A stretch of 19,899 nucleotides of DNA from Methylophilaceae bacterium (GTDB lineage: Bacteria > Pseudomonadota > Gammaproteobacteria > Burkholderiales > Methylophilaceae): positions 1 through 19,899 of the forward strand of contig SPJO01000160.1 in assembly GCA_006844635.1 (NCBI GenBank), in the 5' to 3' direction. The notes under the pieces are model-generated. The model was not told the DNA's origin and made no database searches. It worked only from the letters and a program-made list of their open reading frames with translations. Positions 7,122 through 15,119 of the stretch are shown here, one piece after another. The position numbers and the translations under genes were made by a program. The first letter of the stretch is position 1, and every line of letters starts with the position of its first letter.

Positions 7122-8708
7122 CTACTCTGAGGTAACCTTCGCTTTATTTTTTGGTTCAAAATCTTCTGGGAAATGGTTCAGCGCACTGATAACTGGGAAA
7201 GGCGTCATGCCACCCATCGCGCATAAAGAACCGTTAATCATCGTGTCGGACAAATCACGTAAGACTTGGATATTTTTCGCGTGGCTTTCTTTTGTATTGT
7301 CTTCACCACTGGTGATTTTATCCATGACTTCCGTACCGCGAACCGAACCGATACGGCAAGGCGTGCATTTACCACAACTTTCAATCGTACAAAACTCAAA
7401 GGCATAGCGTGCCATTTTTGACATATCGACCGTATCATCAAACGCCACAATACCGCCATGACCGAGTACAGCCCATAATTTTTGAAAAGATTCATAATCA
7501 ACTGGCGTATCAAACTGGCTTTCTGGCAGATAAGCACCTAACGGCCCACCAACTTGCACCGCACGAATCGGCCTACCGCTGGCTGAACCACCACCGTAGT
7601 CATAGAGCAACTCTCGTAATGTCACACCAAAAGCCAATTCAACCAAGCCTCCTTGTTTGATATTGCCTGCCAACTGAATCGGCAATGTGCCGCGTGAACG
7701 GCCCATGCCATAATCCGCATAATATTGTGCGCCCTTATCTAAAATAATCGGCACCGTCGCTAAACTTATGACATTATTCACAACAGTTGGTTTCCCAAAC
7801 AAACCTTCTATCGCTGGCAACGGTGGTTTAAATCGCACCAAACCACGTTTGCCCTCTAAGCTTTCTAATAATGACGTCTCTTCACCACAAACGTAAGCAC
7901 CCGCTGCGCGACGCACTTCTAAATGAAATGCTTTACCCGAGCCTTGAATATCATCACCCAAGTAGTCAGCTGCATACGCTTTACTAATTGCTTCGTTCAA
8001 AATAGCAAGTGAATGTGGGTATTCACTACGTAAATAAATATAGCCTTGTGTTGCACCAACGGCTAAACCAGCAATGGTCATGCCTTCGATCAACACAAAC
8101 GGATCATCTTCCATCACCATACGGTCTGAGAATGTGCCAGAATCACCTTCATCTGCATTACAGACAATGTATTTTTGGTCAGCTGGCGCGCCCAATACCG
8201 TGTTCCATTTAATACCGGTTGGGAACGCGGCGCCGCCTCTTCCACGCAGGCCTGAATCAGTCACTGCTTGTACAATTTCTTCCCCTGATAGGTTCAAGGC
8301 ATTGTGCAAACCTTTGTAACCATCATGGGCAATATAATCATCCAATGACACTGGATCGGTAACCCCGATGCGGGCAAAAGTCAGCCGCTGCTGCTTTTTC
8401 ATCCAGTCTAAATCCTCAGTCAAACCCAAATGCAAAGCATGTGCTTGCGCCTCGCTGGATAATGCATCGGTAAAGTTTGCGTCAAACAAACCCGTTACAT
8501 CTTTCGTTTTTACTGGCGCAAACGCAACACGCCCTTCCGTTGTTTCGACTTCGACCAATGGTTCTAACCAAAACAAGCCACGTGAACCGTTACGAACCAG
8601 CTCAATATCAACGCCACGTTTATCAGCCTCGGCTTGAATGGCCTTAGCCGTACGATCTGCCCCTAAAGAGAGTGCCGTAGAATCGCGAGGAACAAAAACC
8701 TTAACCAT
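7122..8708 (-). CDS. fdsB: NAD-dependent formate dehydrogenase beta subunit (FMN/NADH-binding)
   Basis: This 528-residue subunit passes electrons from the iron-sulfur clusters to FMN and then NAD+. It corresponds to NuoF of complex I with an additional N-terminal thioredoxin-like domain (about residues 1-100) that lacks cluster cysteines. Glycine-rich nucleotide motifs are clear: GLRGRGGAAFPTG (153-165), NADEGDSGTF (184-193) and AYVCGEETSLLESLEG (271-286). The C-terminal [4Fe-4S] ligands are C445, C448 and C451 in ESCGKCTPCR, with C496 in GSLCAMGG. The ATG at 8708 overlaps the fdsG stop by 8 bases, which suggests coupled translation of the two subunits that assemble as the diaphorase module. 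Confidence 0.97.
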   Translation of the reverse strand: MVKVFVPRDSTALSLGADRTAKAIQAEADKRGVDIELVRNGSRGLFWLEPLVEVETTEGRVAFAPVKTKDVTGLFDANFTDALSSEAQAHALHLGLTEDLDWMKKQQRLTFARIGVTDPVSLDDYIAHDGYKGLHNALNLSGEEIVQAVTDSGLRGRGGAAFPTGIKWNTVLGAPADQKYIVCNADEGDSGTFSDRMVMEDDPFVLIEGMTIAGLAVGATQGYIYLRSEYPHSLAILNEAISKAYAADYLGDDIQGSGKAFHLEVRRAAGAYVCGEETSLLESLEGKRGLVRFKPPLPAIEGLFGKPTVVNNVISLATVPIILDKGAQYYADYGMGRSRGTLPIQLAGNIKQGGLVELAFGVTLRELLYDYGGGSASGRPIRAVQVGGPLGAYLPESQFDTPVDYESFQKLWAVLGHGGIVAFDDTVDMSKMARYAFEFCTIESCGKCTPCRIGSVRGTEVMDKITSGEDNTKESHAKNIQVLRDLSDTMINGSLCAMGGMTPFPVISALNHFPEDFEPKNKAKVTSE

Positions 8709-9186
8709 GATTCGTTACCTCACTGACGATTTCTTCAATGACACCCATATCGACACGGCCATGCACATCATCATCCAACATGACTGCTGGCGAACACGCG
8801 CAGTTACCTAAGCAATAGACTGGCAGAATAGTTAGCTCACCGTCTTTAGTTGTTTCATGGTAATCAACACCATACTTCGTCTTAATATCTGTCTCTAACT
8901 GTTCTGAACCCATGGCTTGGCAAGACTCCGCACGGCAGATTTGTAATACATGCTTACCAACTGGATGTGTTCTAAAGTGGTGATAAAACGTCACAAATCC
9001 ATGCACTTCAGCAACGGATAACGCCATGGCTTTTGACACTTGTGGATAAATCTCTTCTGGGATATAGCCAATATCATCTTGGATGGCATGCATCAGCGGC
9101 GTCAACCCTCCAGGCACACCAATATGCGCCGCTATATGCGCCTCTATTTTTGTTAAATCAGTAGCAGAAAGTGTAGTAGACAACAC
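8701..9186 (-). CDS. fdsG: NAD-dependent formate dehydrogenase gamma subunit ([2Fe-2S], NuoE-like)
   Basis: This 161-residue homologue of NuoE is first in the operon. It has the thioredoxin-like [2Fe-2S] ligands C84 and C89 (ICRAESC) and C125 and C129 (YCLGNCACSP), plus GYIPEEIY and VHGFVTFYHHF of the helical N-terminal part. It forms the NADH-oxidising module with FdsB. No ATG is available. The longest reading starts with GTG at 9186, but GAGGG (9191-9195 on this strand) is only 3 bases from it and is better spaced (6 bases) for the TTG at 9183, so the true N-terminus may be one codon shorter. Confidence 0.96.
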   Translation of the reverse strand: MLSTTLSATDLTKIEAHIAAHIGVPGGLTPLMHAIQDDIGYIPEEIYPQVSKAMALSVAEVHGFVTFYHHFRTHPVGKHVLQICRAESCQAMGSEQLETDIKTKYGVDYHETTKDGELTILPVYCLGNCACSPAVMLDDDVHGRVDMGVIEEIVSEVTNHG

Positions 9187-9226
9187 GCACCCTCGAAATT
9201 GTTAATAAATTGTAAATAATCTTATC

Positions 9227-9254
9227 ATCATATACTGAAAACATGGCTTGTTAA
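9227..9254 (-). promoter_or_regulatory. Candidate promoter of the fds operon
   Basis: Read on the minus strand, TTAACA (9254-9249) and TATGAT (9232-9227) are separated by 16 bases. Each matches the sigma70 consensus at five of six positions. Transcription would start near 9220, giving a leader of roughly 35 bases before fdsG. The -35 lies on the same bases as the -35 of the divergent moaA promoter candidate. This is a pattern match, not a measured start. Confidence 0.5.
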
Positions 9255-9275
9255 ACCCTAAAAAGAGCTTAGAAT
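9248..9275 (+). promoter_or_regulatory. Candidate promoter of the moaA-mobA-mobB-moeA operon
   Basis: TTGTTA (9248-9253, four of six consensus positions) and TAGAAT (9270-9275, five of six) are separated by 16 bases. The start of transcription would fall near 9282, about 23 bases before the TTG used as the first codon of the moaA reading frame. Two copies of GCTTAGA (9267-9273 and 9279-9285) flank the -10 and could be a regulator site. Inference only. Confidence 0.42.
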
Positions 9276-9304
9276 ATGGCTTAGATTGAAAAACGTAATA
9301 CACT

Positions 9305-10339
9305 TTGGCAAATCACCAACAAAATGATGGAGTACTCGCTATAAAACCCACGCAACAGCTTATTGATCAGTTTGGCAGGCAAGTCGACTATATTCGCCTG
9401 TCGATTACCGATCGTTGCGACTTTCGATGCCAGTATTGTATGGCAGAAGATATGACATTCTTGTCGCGCAATGAAGTGCTCAGCTTAGAGGAATGTGCGA
9501 GGCTGGTAAAAATTTTCGTCTCCTTAGGCGTGACCAAAGTCCGCATTACAGGCGGCGAACCATTGGTGCGCAAAAATGCGCAGTGGTTATTTGAAGAAAT
9601 TGGCCTGTTAACCGACTTAAAAGAGTTGGTCGTCACAACCAATGGTAGCCAACTATCCAAGCAAGCTGCCATGCTAAAAAAAGCTGGGGTAAAACGCATC
9701 AACATTTCTGTTGATAGTTTACAAGCGGACCGCTTTAAAACCATCACCCGCACAGGTGATTTAAATAAAGTCCTTGCTGGTATTGACCACGCCATTGCAA
9801 CAGGGTTTGACGGAATTAAATTGAATACCGTACTGATGCGCGGCACCAATGACGATGAAACTGTTGATTTAGTACAGTTTGCTATTGATAAAAAAATTGA
9901 TATTAGTTTTATTGAAGAAATGCCACTAGGTGATGTGAACCATGCGCGCGATGATACCTATGTGAGTAATGCAGAGACCTTATCCTCACTTCAAAGTAAG
10001 TACCCACTACTGCCGAGCACTAAACATACTGGTGGCCCAGCGAAATATTGGCGCATTGCTGACACAAAAACAAGCATTGGATTTATTTCACCACATAGCC
10101 ATAACTTCTGCGAAAGCTGTAACCGCGTACGCATTACCTGCCAAGGTGAACTTTACTTATGTTTAGGCCAAGAGGATAAAGTCGAACTGATGCCATTGTT
10201 AAGAGCGCACCCCAATAACGATGAGCCAATTAAACAAGCGATTATTGATAGCATGGCTGTTAAGCCTAAAGGCCATGACTTTGACCTAAAGCGGGCGACC
10301 CCTGCCGTGGTACGCTTTATGTCACATACAGGTGGATAA
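9305..10339 (+). CDS. moaA: GTP 3',8-cyclase MoaA (molybdenum cofactor biosynthesis)
   Basis: A 344-residue radical SAM enzyme that, with MoaC, converts GTP to cyclic pyranopterin monophosphate, the first step of molybdopterin synthesis. The SAM cluster is C38, C42, C45 in TDRCDFRCQYCM; the second, GTP-binding cluster is C269, C272, C286. RITGGEPLVR lies at 80-89, and the essential C-terminal Gly-Gly is present (HTGG). The start is problematic: the only standard codon that keeps the whole family N-terminus is TTG at 9305, which has no ribosome-binding site. Homologues usually begin close to KPTQQLIDQFGRQ (residues 14-26), where the sequence has ATA at 9341 with GGAG eight bases upstream. A 6-codon out-of-frame ATG reading (9324-9344) lies in between. 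The function call is secure; the N-terminus is not. Confidence 0.95.
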   Translation: MANHQQNDGVLAIKPTQQLIDQFGRQVDYIRLSITDRCDFRCQYCMAEDMTFLSRNEVLSLEECARLVKIFVSLGVTKVRITGGEPLVRKNAQWLFEEIGLLTDLKELVVTTNGSQLSKQAAMLKKAGVKRINISVDSLQADRFKTITRTGDLNKVLAGIDHAIATGFDGIKLNTVLMRGTNDDETVDLVQFAIDKKIDISFIEEMPLGDVNHARDDTYVSNAETLSSLQSKYPLLPSTKHTGGPAKYWRIADTKTSIGFISPHSHNFCESCNRVRITCQGELYLCLGQEDKVELMPLLRAHPNNDEPIKQAIIDSMAVKPKGHDFDLKRATPAVVRFMSHTGG

Positions 10340-10342
10340 ACA

Positions 10343-10933
10343 ATGAAAATCTCAGCAATCATTCTGGCTGGCGGACAAGCCAACCGTATGGGCGGCGCAG
10401 GCAAAGGCCTAGTCCCTCTGGCCAACAAACCCATGGTACAACATGTGATTGAGCGACTTGAACCCCAAGTCGACGAAATACTAATTAACGCCAATCGTGA
10501 GCTTGAGCGTTATGAAGTTTTCCAGCGCCCTATCCTTAAGGACGAACATGCAGATTTCATCGGCCCGCTCGCAGGATTTAGCTTAGGCTTAAAGCACTGT
10601 GAACATGATTTTTTGTTGACAGCACCCTGTGACTCACCGTTACTACCCACCGATTTAGTTGCGCGATTACAAGGACAACTCATCGCAAAAGATGCTGACA
10701 TCGCCGTCGCGAGAAGTGGGGGGCATGCACACCCCGTATTTTGTTTGATGAAGAAAAGCGTACAACCCTCTTTAACGACTTTTCTTGAGCAAGGTGAGCG
10801 TAAAGTGAGCACTTGGCAAAAAAGTCTCAACTATATTGAAGTCACATTTCATGATTGTGACGAAGCATTTACCAATCTGAACACTTTTGAAGCACTAGAA
10901 GCATTAGCTTCAACACTGAACAGTGCCTCGTAA
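10343..10933 (+). CDS. mobA: Molybdenum cofactor guanylyltransferase MobA
   Basis: This 196-residue cytoplasmic enzyme joins GMP from GTP to Mo-molybdopterin, producing the MGD form used by FdsA. The nucleotidyltransferase signature LAGGQANRMGGAGKGLVPL (residues 8-26, with K21), GPLAG (74-78) and the Mg-binding APCDSP (94-99, D97) are all present, and the length is normal for MobA. It starts 3 bases after moaA and its end overlaps mobB by 11 bases, so the four cofactor genes are very likely one transcript. Confidence 0.95.
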   Translation: MKISAIILAGGQANRMGGAGKGLVPLANKPMVQHVIERLEPQVDEILINANRELERYEVFQRPILKDEHADFIGPLAGFSLGLKHCEHDFLLTAPCDSPLLPTDLVARLQGQLIAKDADIAVARSGGHAHPVFCLMKKSVQPSLTTFLEQGERKVSTWQKSLNYIEVTFHDCDEAFTNLNTFEALEALASTLNSAS

Positions 10934-11453
10934 ACAACCGATATTAGGTATTGTTGCGGCAGGCAGCAATATGGGCAAAACCACGGTAATCACCAACTTA
11001 CTGCCACTGCTCGCCGACCATGGTATTCGTGTGTCTGTGATTAAACACGCGCACCATCAATTCGATATTGATCATCCTGGAAAAGACAGCTTCAACATCC
11101 GTGAAGCTGGCGCTGTACAAACACTGATTGCTTCCAATCAACGGTGGGCACTGATGACAGAAACAACACGTACACCAGATCAATCTGATGAAGCAGACTT
11201 AAACGCATTACGCCAACAACTCAATCCAGACTATGCAGATTTAATTTTAGCAGAAGGCTTCAAACAAGCAGCGATACCTAAAATCGAAGTGCACCGGCAG
11301 AATCTTCAGTTACCTTTGTTGTCTGAAGAAGATAACAGTATCATTGCTATTGCAACCGATCAGCCGCTCGCTTGTGAAGTACCGCAGCTAGCACTAAATG
11401 AGCCTGCAAAAATCTGCCAATTTATTATGGAATGGATGAATAACACAGCATGA
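10923..11453 (+). CDS. mobB: Molybdopterin-guanine dinucleotide biosynthesis adaptor MobB
   Basis: This 176-residue P-loop GTP-binding protein assists MobA. The Walker A motif is A-GSNM-GKTT (about residues 13-21). KHAHHQFDIDHPGKDSFNIREAGA is the characteristic MobB stretch after it, and LILAEGFKQAAIPKIEVHR is the conserved second half. It begins with GTG at 10923 inside the end of mobA (11-base overlap). Its stop overlaps the moeA start in an ATGA arrangement. MobB is helpful but not essential in E. coli. Confidence 0.93.
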   Translation: MPRKQPILGIVAAGSNMGKTTVITNLLPLLADHGIRVSVIKHAHHQFDIDHPGKDSFNIREAGAVQTLIASNQRWALMTETTRTPDQSDEADLNALRQQLNPDYADLILAEGFKQAAIPKIEVHRQNLQLPLLSEEDNSIIAIATDQPLACEVPQLALNEPAKICQFIMEWMNNTA

Positions 11454-12715
11454 CTGAACCAAGCTTATCAACATTAGCGCAACAACCTAGTTGCCTGGAT
11501 GATTACGACCCGAATGCAATGTCCGTCGCACAAGCGCGATCATTTATTGAACAGTTTCTGAATCCAGTCACGGAAACAGAGTTGGTTCCGATTAGAGAAG
11601 CACTAGGCCGCGTATTGGCGGCGGATGTCACTTCCCCTAGCAATGTGCCTAACCATAACAATAGCGCCATGGATGGCTACGCATTCAAACACCGTGAAGG
11701 CATGCAACTCATTCACGTCAAAGGGACAGCATTTGCAGGCAAGCCATTCACAGGTGCATTAAACCCGCGTGAAGGTGTGAAAATCATGACGGGTGCAGTC
11801 ATTCCTGAAGATTGCGACACGGTCATCATGCAAGAGAAAACAGTCGATAAAGGCGGCGATTACGTAAACTTACTGGAAGTGCCGCCCAAAGGCGCTAACG
11901 TACGGTTGGCTGGTGAGGATATTCAAGCTGGACAAGCTATTTTGACTCAAGGCCATCAAATGCACGCAGCGGATTTAGGGCTGGTCGCCTCATTAGGCAT
12001 TACAGAAGTCACCGTATACCGCCATTTAAAAGTTGCCTTTTTTAGCACAGGTGATGAACTAGTCAGTGTTGGCAAACCGTTAGCTGAAGGCCAAATCTAC
12101 GACAGCAATCGTTATACCATTTACGGCATGCTGAGCAGGCTGGGGGCCAAAATTACCGACTATGGTGTTGTCAAAGATGAGCCCTCATTATTGGAAAACA
12201 CTTTACTAAAGGCCGCAAAAGAGCACGACGTTGTGATCACCAGTGGCGGCGTTTCAGTCGGCGAAGCGGACTATATGAAAGCATTGCTCGCTCAACACGG
12301 TCAAGTGCTGTTCTGGAAGATCAATATGAAACCTGGCAGACCGTTGGCATACGGCAAGGTAGGTGATGCGCATTACTTTGGTCTACCAGGTAACCCAGTT
12401 TCCACCATGGTCACTTTTTATCAGTTTGTGCGCAATGCCTTGCAATCACTGATGGGAAGCAAAAGCAAACCAGCGCCATTGTTTAAAGTCGAATCAACAG
12501 CGCCGATTAGAAAGGCACCAGGCCGAACTGAATTCCAGCGCGGCATTTTATTTACCGAGGCTGGACAATGGAAAGTAAAACCACTCGCTAACCAAGGCTC
12601 TGGAGTTTTAAGTAGCATGAGTGCTGCCAATTGCTTTATTGTCCTTGGTGAAGCAGTTGGTCATTGCGAAACTGGCACTATCGTAGACGTACAGCCTTTT
12701 GAAGGCGTCATTTAG
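11450..12715 (+). CDS. moeA: Molybdopterin molybdotransferase MoeA
   Basis: This 421-residue enzyme inserts molybdate into adenylylated molybdopterin. Family motifs run in order: PNHNNSAMDGYAF (67-79), MTGAVIPEDCDTVI (113-126), STGDELV (199-205), TSGGVSVGEADY (264-275), MKPGRP (293-298) and GLPGNPVS (311-318). The length is close to E. coli MoeA, with a short N-terminal extension of about 20 residues. Together with moaA and mobAB it covers the first and last steps of MGD synthesis; the middle genes (moaC, moaD, moaE, mogA) are not in this window. No strong terminator follows, only a loose 6-bp inverted repeat (12712-12717 with 12731-12736). Confidence 0.96.
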   Translation: MTEPSLSTLAQQPSCLDDYDPNAMSVAQARSFIEQFLNPVTETELVPIREALGRVLAADVTSPSNVPNHNNSAMDGYAFKHREGMQLIHVKGTAFAGKPFTGALNPREGVKIMTGAVIPEDCDTVIMQEKTVDKGGDYVNLLEVPPKGANVRLAGEDIQAGQAILTQGHQMHAADLGLVASLGITEVTVYRHLKVAFFSTGDELVSVGKPLAEGQIYDSNRYTIYGMLSRLGAKITDYGVVKDEPSLLENTLLKAAKEHDVVITSGGVSVGEADYMKALLAQHGQVLFWKINMKPGRPLAYGKVGDAHYFGLPGNPVSTMVTFYQFVRNALQSLMGSKSKPAPLFKVESTAPIRKAPGRTEFQRGILFTEAGQWKVKPLANQGSGVLSSMSAANCFIVLGEAVGHCETGTIVDVQPFEGVI

Positions 12716-12742
12716 CCTGCTGAATACAAAGGCTAATGCAGT

Positions 12743-12772
12743 TTAACAAACCGTTGCTTGCCATAGTATAAT
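12743..12772 (+). promoter_or_regulatory. Candidate promoter of the tonB-histidine kinase unit
   Basis: TTAACA (12743-12748, five of six consensus positions) and a perfect TATAAT (12767-12772) are separated by 18 bases. Transcription would start near 12779, about 23 bases before the GTG start at 12802. The perfect -10 makes this the best promoter match in the window. Confidence 0.6.
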
Positions 12773-12801
12773 CGACCGCTCGCTATAAAAAACTAAATAT
12801 T

Positions 12802-13575
12802 GTGGACTCGACATTTAACACCCCTCGCTTCAATGAAATCAACATCCTTTGGGCTGTTGTTGCCTCATTGCTGCTGCATACGCTATTTGCTGTCGTGATT
12901 CCCAATTTCGATTTCTCAAGCCCACTTAAAAAGCCACAGTTAATCAAGGTTGAATTGCAAAAGCCAACACCGCCGCCCCCTGCTGTGGAAGCGCCGCCCC
13001 CTGTTGAAATACCAGAGCCGCCTAAGCCTAAACCACCAGAGCCAGTCAAGAAGCCTAAACCGGTTAAGAAGAAAGTGAAGCCTGTGGTGAAGCCCAAACC
13101 GATTAAGCAAGAAGAGCCAGCGCCGATTGAACCACCTGTGGAAATCACACCACCAGTTGTTGAAGAAGTCATTGCTGTCGCACCAACCGTAGACAGTGAG
13201 CCAGAAATCGTGGTGCCCGTACCAGACCCTGTGCCGGTGGAACCGCCACCACCCCCGCCACCGACGGCAGCTGAAAGAAGCAATGCGCTAGATGCATACA
13301 GTAGCCGGCTCGGCCGCGCTATCGCCAAACATAAGTCTTACCCAAAAATTGCGCAAAGGCGTGGTTGGCAAGGCACTGTTTTACTCGATATCAAAATAGA
13401 TAGTAGCGGTAAGGTCTTATCAGCTGTGGTAAGCAAAAGCAGCGGTCATAAATCGCTAGATAAACAAGCGCTTAAAATGGTCGAAAAGGCATCGCCATTT
13501 CCAACACCCCCAACGATATTACAAGGCGATAGTTTTAATATTTCAGTCCCTGTTGCCTTCAAACTAGCCAATTAA
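12802..13575 (+). CDS. tonB: TonB-type energy transducer
   Basis: This 257-residue inner-membrane protein would couple proton-motive force (through ExbB/ExbD) to TonB-dependent outer-membrane receptors. One N-terminal membrane helix (about 16-33) contains the S-x3-H pair (S22, H26) that TonB proteins need. A proline/lysine/glutamate-rich periplasmic spacer follows (about 55-155) and includes seven consecutive prolines (148-154). The TonB C-terminal domain (about 165-257) carries SYPKIAQRRGWQGTVLLDI and PFPTPP. The start is GTG at 12802 with no good ribosome-binding site. No exbB or exbD is adjacent. The histidine kinase gene follows after 2 bases. The partner receptors are not known from this window. 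Confidence 0.9.
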   Translation: MDSTFNTPRFNEINILWAVVASLLLHTLFAVVIPNFDFSSPLKKPQLIKVELQKPTPPPPAVEAPPPVEIPEPPKPKPPEPVKKPKPVKKKVKPVVKPKPIKQEEPAPIEPPVEITPPVVEEVIAVAPTVDSEPEIVVPVPDPVPVEPPPPPPPTAAERSNALDAYSSRLGRAIAKHKSYPKIAQRRGWQGTVLLDIKIDSSGKVLSAVVSKSSGHKSLDKQALKMVEKASPFPTPPTILQGDSFNISVPVAFKLAN

Positions 13576-13577
13576 TC

Positions 13578-15035
13578 ATGAGCAAACCTGACGCAGCTAA
13601 ACTTCGTTCTCTGCGTGAGTTATTACTGGCGCATGAACTCATCTTTATCATGTTGATTGTACTCGCAGTTGCTAGCGGTTTGTTTGGTATTCATCTCTGG
13701 GATAAATCTGCCCAAGAATCACAACGTATCCAATCACTAGTCCAAGAAATTCAATTAACACGTAGCGATTTATACCGTCAGATGAAGGAGCTCTTTGACG
13801 CCTACTTATTAAATGAGCCGAGTGCTATAGCAGAATATGACGCCTATACAAAATCCATCCAAACACATTTTAAAAACTTGGACCAGCTCTCTGTTGACGC
13901 ACTTGAAAAAAAGGCGATTGATGATTTAAAAGAAAACTACCAAGTGTTTGCAACCCAAGCTCCTGATATGTTCAAACAGTACCAAACAAGCCCCAATAGC
14001 AAATCTCGAAAAGCACTCTACCTTGATATGGAGACTGGCATTTTCAGTCGATACGAAACCGTTTCTAAACGCGCTGAAAATTTATTAGCGCTTAAACAGG
14101 ATGAACTCAAAACGCGTCTGCAAGAAGCCAAACAGACCTCGATTATCTTATTAGTCATTCCAATTTTGCTTGCGGGCTTACTACTTATCTTCTCTCGCAC
14201 TCTGTTAAAACGTGCCATTGTCAATCCAATTAATGCCCTATTGAAAGCCACCAAAGAAATTAGCCAAGGCCAGTTTGAACACAAAATACCTGATGCGGGG
14301 GCTGCTGAACTCATTGTATTATCAAAAGAAATCAATAAAATGGCAGAGGATTTAGCGGAAAGCAGAAAAGCCTTGGTGCAATCTGAGAAGCAAGCTGCCG
14401 TTGCCGTGCTAGTGCCGATGTTAGCGCATAACATTAGAAATCCGCTGGCGAGCATTCGTGCAACAGCACAAGTCATTGATGTACCAGCACACGATAAAGA
14501 CATGCAGGAGTCTTTGCAGGGCATCATGAATACTGTCGACCGCTTAGAGCGCTGGACCACTTCCTTACTCGCCTACCTACATCCAATAAAACCAGCATTA
14601 ACAGAAGTATCATTGAACACCATTCTGCAAAGTGCGCTTAGCCCACTGGCGCAAAAGTTAAAAGAAAGAAATATCACTGTCACCCAAAATACGCAGGCTG
14701 TCACACAACAGATTTTGACGGATGAGCATTTATTGGAGCAAGTGTTTTACAACTTAGTACTCAATGCCATTGAAGCTTCCCCACGCAATAGCCATATTCA
14801 ACTAGATGCAGCACTCGCTCACGACGTGCTAACTATCACTATTAGTGACCAAGGTTCAGGCATGCCATTTATACCTGAGCCCAATAGTACTAGCCCTGGA
14901 GTCTCAACAAAAAGGTTTGGTACAGGCTTAGGCATTCCGTTCGTATTTAAAGTCTGTGAAGTGCTCAATGGCCAAATCGAATTTAAGCCATTGCAACCGA
15001 ATGGTACGCTAGTGAAATTAACACTACCGCAATAA
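13578..15035 (+). CDS. HAMP-domain sensor histidine kinase, no adjacent response regulator
   Basis: This 485-residue membrane kinase has a first helix at about 20-40, a mostly helical periplasmic region (about 41-187) without a recognisable ligand domain, and a second helix at 188-206. A HAMP linker follows (about 207-260), then the dimerisation helix with phospho-acceptor H284 in AHNIRNPLASIRA. The ATPase domain shows N396 in NLVLNAIEAS (N box), DQGSGMPF (G1) and GTGLGIPF (G2), so it should be catalytically active. The kinase core resembles NtrB-like families. It lies 2 bases after tonB and is surely co-transcribed with it. The next gene is a peroxiredoxin, so its response regulator must be encoded elsewhere. 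The signal is unknown. Confidence 0.9.
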   Translation: MSKPDAAKLRSLRELLLAHELIFIMLIVLAVASGLFGIHLWDKSAQESQRIQSLVQEIQLTRSDLYRQMKELFDAYLLNEPSAIAEYDAYTKSIQTHFKNLDQLSVDALEKKAIDDLKENYQVFATQAPDMFKQYQTSPNSKSRKALYLDMETGIFSRYETVSKRAENLLALKQDELKTRLQEAKQTSIILLVIPILLAGLLLIFSRTLLKRAIVNPINALLKATKEISQGQFEHKIPDAGAAELIVLSKEINKMAEDLAESRKALVQSEKQAAVAVLVPMLAHNIRNPLASIRATAQVIDVPAHDKDMQESLQGIMNTVDRLERWTTSLLAYLHPIKPALTEVSLNTILQSALSPLAQKLKERNITVTQNTQAVTQQILTDEHLLEQVFYNLVLNAIEASPRNSHIQLDAALAHDVLTITISDQGSGMPFIPEPNSTSPGVSTKRFGTGLGIPFVFKVCEVLNGQIEFKPLQPNGTLVKLTLPQ

Positions 15036-15119
15036 CATTAATTGCATGTTTCGTTCAAATTAAGCTTGCTTTAATGTTTAATTTTTACAACAATAGAACT
15101 GTCTATAGGAATTGGAACT

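Noticed and set aside
12712..12736. Inverted repeat TTAGCC/GGCTAA after moeA as a terminator
   Set aside because: Only 6 bp with a 13-base loop and no T-run follows, so I do not call a terminator.
12783..13328. Minus-strand reading frame for a glycine- and threonine-rich protein of 181 residues
   Set aside because: It is the antisense of the proline-rich tonB spacer; proline codons read backwards give glycine. The plus strand has a complete TonB with all family motifs.
15057..15086. AAATTAA/TTAATTT repeat before bcp as a terminator
   Set aside because: The stem is pure AT with a long loop; five Ts follow, but stability would be low. Mentioned only under bcp.
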